A DNA stretch of 64,000 nucleotides, taken from assembly GCA_039583875.1 (NCBI GenBank), contig CM077160.1, positions 111,247,314-111,311,313 on the forward strand, written 5' to 3'. The translations under genes were made by a program, and so were the position numbers. The notes beneath the pieces are model-generated. The model ran no database searches. It had not been told where the DNA came from and saw only the letters and a list, made by a program, of their open reading frames with translations. This document shows positions 56,283 to 64,000 of the stretch, piece after piece. The DNA comes from Platanthera guangdongensis (lineage: Eukaryota > Streptophyta > Magnoliopsida > Asparagales > Orchidaceae). The first letter of the stretch is position 1; each line of letters opens with the position of its first letter.

Positions 56283-58404
56283 TGAAAGATATGGTACCTA
56301 AACACCTAGAGGGGGGGGGGGGTGAATAGGTGACCAAATCCTTTTCTAACTTTGTTGGCAGCCAAACAGTTATATTACAGATTTCTAACTAGTTTATTAC
56401 AGCAATCAGCAATAATCAAACATACACAGCCAATCCACAGCACATTCACAGCACAGTACACAGTGATTTATAGTGGTTCCCCAAGATATGGGTGCATCCA
56501 CTTTCCCCCTTCGCCTATCTAGCAGTGTACTAGATTCGGCCAAACTCCTGCACTGTCTCAGAACCCAAATTGGTTCCTACCTCAGGCCCAAAGCCTTACA
56601 ACTCAGCTTTATCCCAAAGCCTACACTCAGCCAATCAAGGACTACACTCAGCCAATTCAAGGCCTACACTCAGAGATCTCAATCTCCTACACTCAGGCAA
56701 ACAAGCCCTACCCTCAGCCTTTATAAATATAGGCTTACAATCACTCAGATCCAAAGGATCCTACAAGTCAAAAAGATATTACAAAATATAACTCTACAAC
56801 TCAGAATAATAAGAGAGGAGTTGAGAGATTCTTGATGAGTTCTTGGAAGAACTCAGCTGGATTCACCCTGACTTAGCTTTCTTCAAAGCTTCTTGAGTAG
56901 AACTGAATAAGGCTGAATCCTCTGCAGTTGTTCCTTGACCTCTGCCACTTAAGAATCAGAATTGAATCTGAATCCTTCTTCTCAGCCTAGTTCCAGAGAC
57001 TGATTTCTTGGATGGAGCCCTCTCTCTCCAACTTCTTAGATCTGCAGTTGGACTGCAAGATCTTCTTGTGTTGATACCCTTGGTACCACTTCAACAATTT
57101 GATCAACCTTGACAGCAATCTGATCAATTACTTCAACTTATCTCAACAACTTCAACAACAACAACAGTTTCTGTAAACTGTGGATGCCTATTTATAGGCC
57201 TTCTTCATGGTAACCGGCTGGTCCGGTTCATAACTGACTTCTGACATCTCTGACAGTTGCTGTAGACCGGCTGGATCGGCAGCTGTCATGTCAACCAGTC
57301 ACTTCTTGAAAATCTCGAACAGTCAGTAAGTGTCGAGACTTTCTGTCTTTAAGTGTCGACACTTATAAACCAAGTGTCGACACATGCTTTGTAAGTGTCG
57401 ACACAAGTCTACAAGGTGTCGACACATATCCTTATATGTCTCGACACAGATTCTTCTTCATGTGTCGACACTGAAATTGAGTGTCGACACAAGTACTTGT
57501 TCTTCTAGCTTTTGCTGAATTCTTCTATGTGTCGACACATCTCCTTTGTGTCGACACAACTTCTTGTGTTGAATCTGTCTAGTGTCGACACTGCTTCTTG
57601 GTGTCGACACATAGTCTTCTATGTTGAAACTTGCTGAGTGTCGACACAGTTCCTTGTGTCGACACACCTTCTTGTTGTTGAGACTTCAGCTGAGTGTCGA
57701 CACATTCCCATAGTGTTGACACTTGTACTTAGAATAATTTGTTGTTCTTTCTGTTCTTTGCTAAGTGTCGACACAGCTCCATGTGTCGACACTTTCTTCA
57801 AGTGTTGAGTCTTTAGCTGTGTGTCGACACATTGTTCTGGGTGTCGACACATATCCTTAAATGTTGACTCTTCTGTTGAGTGTCGACACATTGTGTTGAG
57901 TGTCGACACTTACTTCAAATGCTGACTCTTCTGCATAGTGTCGACACATTGTGTTGAGTGTCGACACTTGTACTTAGACTCTGCAGACTTTTGCTGAGTG
58001 TCGACACAGCTCCAAGTGTCGACACTTTCTGGTGTAGACACAGCTTCACTGGGTGTCGACACAGCTCCTTGTGTCGACACTTTCTGTCTGCACTTTTCTT
58101 CACTGAGTGTCGACACAGCTCCAAGTGTCGACACTTTCTGTCTGGTGTCGACTCTGCATCCCAGGTGTCGACACAATGACTCCAAGTGTCGACACTGCTT
58201 GTCTGGGTGTCGACACAAGCTTTCTTAAGTGTCGACACTTTTCCTCTGGGTGTCGACACATGGACTTAGAAACTTTTTGCTTCAGTCCAGTTCTTTCTTA
58301 ACCTGCACAAATAACTCAAACATACATCAAATACATTATGATGTATATCATTGAGTTGAGTGAGGCTTCTTCAAATCAGGTACATTTGACCAATGTACCC
58401 AACA
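56283..58404 (-). repeat. COP-B 5' LTR (right copy)
   Basis: Nearly identical to 45180-47298. It has a 13-G run in the CACCTA/TAGGTG hairpin (9 in the left copy), TATAAATAG at 57188-57196 (minus strand) and the GTGTCGACAC array at 57331-58259, upstream of the TATA box in transcription order. Confidence 0.93.
57188..57196 (-). promoter_or_regulatory. COP-B LTR TATA box
   Basis: CCTATAAATAGG on the minus strand, about 110-140 bp downstream of the last GTGTCGACAC motifs. Confidence 0.75.
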
Positions 58405-59160
58405 CTTTCATGTATCAAGAGTGTGTTAACGAAGATTGAGACAGAGGAGGGACAGAAGGTAACTGTAGTACCCCCCAACCTTTTGCCCGGGTCGGCCGGA
58501 GGGGTACTACTTGGCGCCCAAGAAGTCCACCCAGTGCTCTTAGGGGAAACGATCCACCCTATCCAAGCACTAAATGGCCGCCTTGCTCGGCTCGAATCAT
58601 AACATTCACAACCCATCAAAGTATAGCGAAAGCATTAGCAAGAAACCATTGCAGATTTATATATCACATATCAAAACTACAGCGGTTCTAGGGCCGAAGC
58701 CTAAGCATTTAAATAAGCCCGTAGGCTATACATGTGCTGCATATAATCCTCATATACTCTCTCTCTCTACGCTGCACAGCGGAACTCACGTCTCTAAACT
58801 CTGGGGATGGCGGGGGTGCATCTGCTCAAGTAGACCTAGCTGCTGGCATAATCTCCCGCGGCAGCGGGTCACTACGGTGCTCCACCTCCTGTGAATGGTT
58901 AATCAAATAACCGTTAGTCACAGAGCTAAGTGGAAACAAATCTCCTCCCCGGATCCACATCCTGGGGACGAGCACGCACCCACCCAACAAAAGTAAATAG
59001 CCGAAGCAAGAGAGGGTTAACACAACATTTCATATATGAACATCTAGGAGCAATTATAAAAGAGTGCAGTATAACCAGTAAAAGTAGCAATAGTATAAAT
59101 CGGTTATAACAAGACTCTACTAGCTCATCAGCACATCAGGTTTCAAATCCTGAAAACTAT

Positions 59161-59295
59161 CGCAGGCATTCACAGCCGCGCACACACCGCAGGCATTCAA
59201 AGCCGCCCACATACTGCAGGCATTCAAAGCTGCGCACATACCGCAGACATTCAAAGCCGCGCACACACCGCAGGCATTCAAAGCGGCGCACACAA
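59161..59295. repeat. 27-bp tandem repeat, five copies
   Basis: CGCAGGCATTCAAAGCCGCG followed by CACACAC, repeated at an exact 27-bp period with few changes. Confidence 0.9.
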
Positions 59296-59924
59296 CCCTA
59301 TGTCAACATAGTTTGGACCGCTTCTGTTCCAGCAGGGTAGCGAGCCCCGCGGGCCTCACCGATGTGGCCATCAGTGATAGTGGCCAGTCCTGCCACCTCT
59401 GGGGGTGATCGTACCACACAACCCTAGGCCCTAACGTACAACCATGTGTACTCTTGGATGTGAGCGACATCCGACGAATCATTTTGGCCGACCAGCGGAG
59501 GAAACCCGACGGGGAATATAACGGCCGGTCACCCGTGGAACTCATCTCCCTGTCGCCTTGAGTCATCAACCTTCCCGCACCGGTACGAACGGTCTGCGGA
59601 AGGGACTGACCCACCACTATTTCACCGCAAGCAATTTACAATTAATCAAACAAAAGGCAAATAATATAACATCGGGTCTACGTCGGTCTGCCCTACTAGG
59701 CTTATACTTCGGGCGTCGACACTCAGCTCTACTTTCGACAAGTAGCGTGGGAGCACTTTATTTGGGGCTAGACCTGGAGGACTACTTCAACTCCAGTTAT
59801 TCCCAACTAAGGCTCAACCTTAACAAAGACTGCTTGTCAGAGCAGGACCGGGGAATATAAAAGTAAATTGCTATAAGGTCAAATGCAGTGATTATGCTGC
59901 TTATTTAAAGTGCTGGAATGAAAT

Positions 59925-60230
59925 GTGACCAGTACGAGACTGGAGTAGTACTATGAAGAAAGTACTGAAATAAGCTTGACCAGTACGAGACTGGAGTAGT
60001 ACTGAAATGAAAGTACCGAAATAAGCTTGACCAGTACGAGAATGGAGTAGTACTGAAATGAAAGTACTGAAATAAGCATGACCAGTATGAGACTGGAGTA
60101 GTACTGAAATGAAAGTACTGAAATAAGCTTGACCAGTACGAGACTGGAGTAGTACTGAAATGAAAGTACTGAAATAAGCTTGACCAGTACGAAACTGGAG
60201 TAGTACTGAATTGAAAGTACTGAACTGAAA
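59925..60230. repeat. 51-bp tandem repeat, six copies
   Basis: Units starting TGACCAGTACGAGACTGGAG at 59925, 59977, 60028, 60079, 60130 and 60181. Each also holds GTAGTACTGAAATGAAAGTA. Copies are 90% or more alike, implying recent expansion. Confidence 0.92.
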
Positions 60231-60306
60231 AGAATAAAGGAACTGGACCAGTGTAAGATTGGAATAATCATAAAGAAAATGGTTAGTAGTCCAATCACTC
60301 CATTTA

Positions 60307-60475
60307 GGAGGCTTCAGTTCCATCTCCGTTCTCAGGAGAGATTTTTCAGTTCCATCTCCATCCAGGAGACACATTCAGTTCCATCTCCATTCTCAGGAGA
60401 TATTCAGTTCCATCTCCATCCAGGAGAGATTCAGTTATATCTCCATCCAGGAGGCACATTCAGTTCCATCTCCGT
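60307..60475. repeat. 27-33 bp tandem repeat, about six copies
   Basis: CAGTTCCATCTCCATCCAGG or the CATTCTCAGG variant, followed by AGAGATT or AGACACATT, alternating. Spacing is less regular than in the two neighbouring arrays. Confidence 0.8.
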
Positions 60476-61540
60476 TTTTAAAGGCTTCCTTGGGTTACAT
60501 CCATTTTAAGATCCAATTAATTTGGTTTTGCCACATTAATTACGGCTTAATCAAATCAGAGCTTATCAGGAGTTACACCCTCATTATTTATCAAGAATAA
60601 TTTGCAACTCACTACTCGTACTCTCACTTCCGAGCATGCCCAAATCACCCGAGAGTCGAGGCGCTCGACTGTTTCATGAAATCTCGAAACACCCGGAGCT
60701 TGGTCACTTGCCTTAGCCACTCTCGTCGATAAGACAATTTGAATTTATTATTCAAATTAGAGAGAATGGTCGCACGCTCCAATTTTCACTTTCGAGGAAA
60801 ATGAGCGTAATAAATTCCGAGCGTGACCCTAGGCTTCCATAATTTGGGAAAAATATAAAAACTTATCCCCGTGAGTCCAAATTTTGATACAACCCTCGAA
60901 ATGGTATAAAATGAGCCTAAAAAGTTTTTCATAATTTTTCGAATAGTTTTGGCCCGTTAATTTGTCCTAATAATTTTCTTTTGGGCTTTTAAAAATATCA
61001 AATCAACTTCCAAAATTCTCAAAATTTTGGTGGAGAAAACTCTCAACAAGGGAAACATTTTTCATGTTCAACACTTTTTTCCCTAGAAGCCTCCTAAAAA
61101 GAAGAAAACAGCTCCGGCGGCAGTCGACGGTGGCAGGTCGCCGGACCACCGCCAGAGGGAGCGCCCACGACCGGCGGGTTGGCCAGTGGCGGAGCTACGG
61201 ACGGCCGGTGGCCGGCCGGCGGCGGAGAAGCCCCGTAAGGGTGCCGCCAGAGCTGTTTTCTTCTTTTTCGAACGGGAGGGGAGGGGGATGACGGCGGCGG
61301 CGCTCCGGCCGCTGGGAGCGCCATGCAAGACGTCCATAATGGAGAAGGGGGAGGGAGAAGGCTTCCACCTGGGTTTGATGGGCTCGGCAGGGGCCGGCAT
61401 GGTCGGCCATGACTCAAGGTGGTGGAGGAGGGGAGGAGCTCCGGCTTGGCTTTTTCCGGCCACCTGAACTCCGACAGAGGGGGGAGCAGGGGGAGGGGAT
61501 GCTCTGAGAGCTGTGAGGGAAAGAGAGGTGGTGGGGTCCT

Positions 61541-61546
61541 TTTATA
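61541..61546 (-). promoter_or_regulatory. GYP-E LTR TATA box
   Basis: CTCCCTATAAAAGGACCCC on the minus strand, followed about 30 bp later by a C/T-rich start region (TCTCTTTCCCTCACAGC). A good plant TATA context. Confidence 0.7.
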
Positions 61547-62222
61547 GGGAGGGGGAGGGGAAGCTCCCTCCCTTTGGCAATGTGGGATTAATCCCTCCTT
61601 ATGGAGGGATTAAATCCCCACCCTCCAACTGTCTAAGGACAGCTGGGGGCCCTCCCCTCTTTTCCCCATGTGGGGAAAGGTATGGTAAGCCCATTATGGG
61701 CTTGGGCCTTTTGGGAAGAGAGGGGAAAAGGAGGAGAAGAGGGGTGGGGTGGGCCTCCACCTATCCTAGGCTTGCTTGCTGGTTGGGGGGGGACAAGGAG
61801 AGTTAGGGGGGCATGGGTCATCCTCCTTTGGAGTGGAGGTGAGCCCCTCATTTGGATAAAAATCCAAAAAGTAGATTTTTAGGAGGGTTTGACCAAGTCA
61901 ACCCTAGGGTGGGTCCCCCTTTCTGGTCAAAGTCAATGTGGGTTCAAGTCATCGGGTCGGGTCAAAGTTCGGGTGTCGTGTCATAATCGGTGTACGCACG
62001 CTTTTCAGTGCGTGACTAGGCTTGATTTGACCACGAGTTGACCAATTATCATTGAAATTGACCGGGACGACTTCCGTTGACTTCGTATTGACCACACGAG
62101 TCCAACACCACTGACTGGGGTCGAATCGGAGTCCGTTTGGCGAAAGTCCGATATTTACGCGTCGTAGTGCGTTAAAACGGTCAAAGTATCTAATTTTTTC
62201 GTACAATCTCTGAATGTGACAT

Positions 62223-62462
62223 GATGAGCTCCGATGTGCTCATATTGACTATATAAGGCCACAAGAACTGACAGAACTCGATTCGGAGTTCTCTAGCTCG
62301 ATATCCAAAATCTCGCTCTCGTTGCGTTTTACGAGGAACAGTCACATCCACTATATGACCTCGGGGTCCAACTGAACGAGTTCCGATGCGCTCGTATTGA
62401 CTATACGAGGCCACAGGAACTGACAGAACTCAATTCGGAGTTCTCTAGCTCAATTTCCCGCC
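62223..62462. repeat. Direct duplication of about 95 bp in GYP-E LTR
   Basis: 'GAGCTCCGATGTGCTC.TATTGACTATA', then 'GGCCACAAGAACTGACAGAA' and 'TTCGGAGTTCTCTAGCTC' at 62227-62318 recur at 62376-62454 with a few substitutions. Confidence 0.75.
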
Positions 62463-62557
62463 TAGGGTTATTTCCCACCGGGTCATGGGTAGGGTTCGGG
62501 CCACTTTTATTGGGCCCACTAGGGCTCTGGTGGCCCAATAAAAGTCGGGATGTTACA

Positions 62558-64000
62558 ATCCAATAAAAATAAAAGGATTTTCGTCCCCGAAAATTTGCTT
62601 GGAGTAGGGGGAAAAGTAACATACCTGGGGAAAGAGCTCTGGGTGCTTTTCTCGGAGGAGTGCTTCAGGTTCCCACGTGAACTCCTCTCGTCCGCAGTTT
62701 GACCATAACACCTTAACCATCGGAATGGTTTTGTTCCGTAGTGTCTTCACCTTGTAATCTACCACTCTGACGGGTTCGAGCCGGACAGATTTATCTGACT
62801 GTATTTGCGCCGGAGGGGTAGGAAGGTACTGCTCTGGTTGCCGGAGGACTCGTCTCAAGGAAGAGACATGAAACACATCGTGCAGATTCCCCAACTCTGG
62901 GGGCAAGGATAAACGATAGGCGACGGGGCCAACACGCTCTATCACCGTATAGGGGCCCAAGAAGCGGGGATCTAACTTTTTCTACTTTCTCAACCGGGAG
63001 ACACCATGCATGGGTTTTATTTTCAGAAACACCATTTCCCCCACGCTGAACTCCACCGGTCGGTGTCGCGCATCATAGTACTTAGCCTGTCGGCTCTGCG
63101 CTTCCCGCATTCGCTCCTGAATCAGCCGTATCGCTGCCATAGTGTCATAGATATAAGCCACTCCCAAGGCTTCCAGGTATTCTTCCTGAGCCCAAGTCAA
63201 TGGGGTTCGACAACGCCTTCCATACAATGCCTCGTACGGAGCCATCTTAATGCTAGCCTGGTAGCTGTTATTGTATGAAAATTCGACCAACGGCAATAGC
63301 TGCTCCCATGGCTCATTGTGCTCCACTATGCACAGTCGAAGAAGATCCTCCATCGTCTGGTTCGTCCTCTCCGTCTGTCCGTCTGTCTGCGGGTGGAAGG
63401 CGGTGCTGAAGGCCAATTTGGTTCCTATGTATGCCTGCACCCGCCTCCACTCCTTAGATGTGAAGCGCCCGTCACGATCTGACACGATGGACTTTGGTAC
63501 TCCGTGGAACTGTACCACTTGCTCTAGAAACATCCTGGCCAGGATATCTATTCTGTCACCCTGTTGGTTTGGAATAAACCGTGCTACCTTGGTGAGTCGA
63601 TCTACGACTACCCATATTGAGTCATTACCAGGGCGGGATCGAGGGAGGCCGTGGACGAAGTCCATGGAGATGTCTTCGAACTTCCACTCTGGTATCGGCA
63701 GGGGATGTAATAGGCCTCCTGGACTGCGACATTCAGTTTTGACCTTCTGACATGTCTGACACCGGGCCACGAAGTTGGTGACATCTCTTTTCATTCCAGG
63801 CCAGTAAATGATCCTGCGCAAGTCCACGTACATCTTAACTACGCCAGGGTGAATCGAGTACCTGGACTAATGGGCCTCTTGTAGAATTTCCTCGTGAATC
63901 CCTCTGGTAGCGGGAACGAATATGCGATGTTTGAATTGCAGAATCCCGTCATGCAGTTTATAATCCTCCTGTGCCCCTTCTTGCAGAGATCGGATGATCG
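62558..64000 (-). pseudogene. pol: GYP-E pol 3' part: integrase and chromodomain-like tail
   Basis: Minus-strand frame with the integrase zinc domain (SIHPG, then WPGMKRDVTNFVARCQTC) and the core D (MDFVHGLPRS near 63655), D (SDRDGRFTS near 63480) and E (QTERTNQTMED near 63365). The C-terminal part has FSVGEMVFLKIKP, then a single TAG at 62982-62984, then LHDVFHVSSLRR and the Tekay/Del-type tail (VKTLRNKTIPMVKVLW). A second TAG lies near 63868, just upstream of SRYSIHPG. The downstream frame runs about five bases into the LTR before closing. The upstream part lies beyond the window edge. Confidence 0.9.

Larger units (their letters stand above)
45180..58404 (-). mobile_element. COP-B: full-length Sirevirus-like Ty1/copia element with third ORF, 13.2 kb
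   Basis: LTRs at 45180-47298 and 56283-58404 with an exact 5-bp duplication CTTTC (45175-45179 and 58405-58409). Minus-strand order: LTR, primer site, gag (680 codons), pol (same frame), non-coding spacer with promoter-like features, third ORF, purine tract, LTR. Long gag with two knuckle positions, GKQTKSTF and YRQEEGIDF motifs, and an extra 3' ORF are Sirevirus traits. The LTRs are nearly identical by eye, so insertion is recent. Stops at 54124, 53764, 51034 and 49428 are the visible coding breaks. Confidence 0.95.
58464..62557 (-). repeat. GYP-E 3' LTR (about 4.09 kb)
   Basis: Unusually long LTR with three internal tandem arrays (59161-59295, 59925-60230, 60307-60475), a G/C-rich transcript-like stretch (61080-61500) and a duplicated block near 62223-62460. 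Its minus-strand 3' end folds: GTAGTACCCC at 58465 pairs with GGGGTACTAC at 58501. Open frames in the G/C-rich part are not credible genes. Confidence 0.8.
58464..64000 (-). mobile_element. GYP-E: Ty3/gypsy element (Tekay/Del-like), 3' LTR and 3' part of pol, runs off window
   Basis: On the minus strand, pol (64000 down to about 62556) is followed by a 4.1-kb LTR (62557-58464) that starts TGTAACATCCCG and ends GGTACTACA. It is inserted in GYP-D gag. The 5' LTR, gag and most of pol are outside the window, so the target duplication cannot be checked. Confidence 0.85.

Noticed and set aside
61083..61467. Proline/arginine-rich frames in the G/C-rich part of the GYP-E LTR
   Set aside because: Overlapping open frames on both strands reflect G/C content; the region lies downstream of the LTR TATA box and is best read as untranslated transcript.

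Overview
This is plant nuclear DNA made almost entirely of nested LTR retrotransposons; I see no intact host gene, no tRNA or rRNA gene and no prokaryotic feature. The organism is very probably a flowering plant. The Ty3/gypsy elements end in the Tekay/Del-type chromodomain-like tail (the LRNKxI..VKVxW block), two Ty1/copia elements have Sirevirus architecture, and primer sites match initiator-Met tRNA. Names used here: GYP-A to GYP-E (Ty3/gypsy) and COP-A to COP-C (Ty1/copia).

Layout. 1-968 is flanking DNA with a 373-bp non-autonomous hAT-like element (408-780, 8-bp target duplication). 969 to about 25428 is GYP-B, an old plus-strand element. GYP-A (1301-11156, TSD TAGCA) sits inside its 5' LTR and COP-A (17635-25105, minus strand, TSD GTTTG) inside its 3' LTR. 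25429-28487 holds unassigned DNA: a promoter-like LTR-like stretch, a tandem repeat of about 78 bp and a long (CA)n. About 28488-42376 is GYP-C, whose reverse transcriptase is split by COP-C (31365-39975, minus strand). 42377 to the right is GYP-D, whose gag is split first by COP-B (45180-58404, minus strand, 13.2 kb, TSD CTTTC) and then by GYP-E (from 58464, minus strand, running off the window).

Condition. GYP-A, B and C are decayed; nearly all nonsense codons in GYP-A can be read as C-to-T or G-to-A changes. COP-A is nearly intact, with one in-frame stop and LTRs about 99% identical by eye. COP-B keeps gag, pol and a third 'env-like' ORF with four in-frame stops in total. COP-C has lost all of pol and part of gag but keeps a perfectly open 775-codon third ORF.

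Most interesting points. (1) GYP-A, B and C each carry a short candidate intron at the same place and phase between the gag zinc knuckle and the protease. (2) In COP-B the third ORF is preceded by its own promoter-like module: an array of the same GTGTCGACAC palindrome that fills the LTR, then a TATAAATAG box, then an ATG in good plant context. (3) The third ORFs of COP-B and COP-C are homologous at both ends and show no membrane segment. (4) Several unrelated families here each carry an array of a different, mostly CpG-centred, palindromic motif upstream of the LTR TATA box, and in two elements the array copy number differs between the two LTRs.
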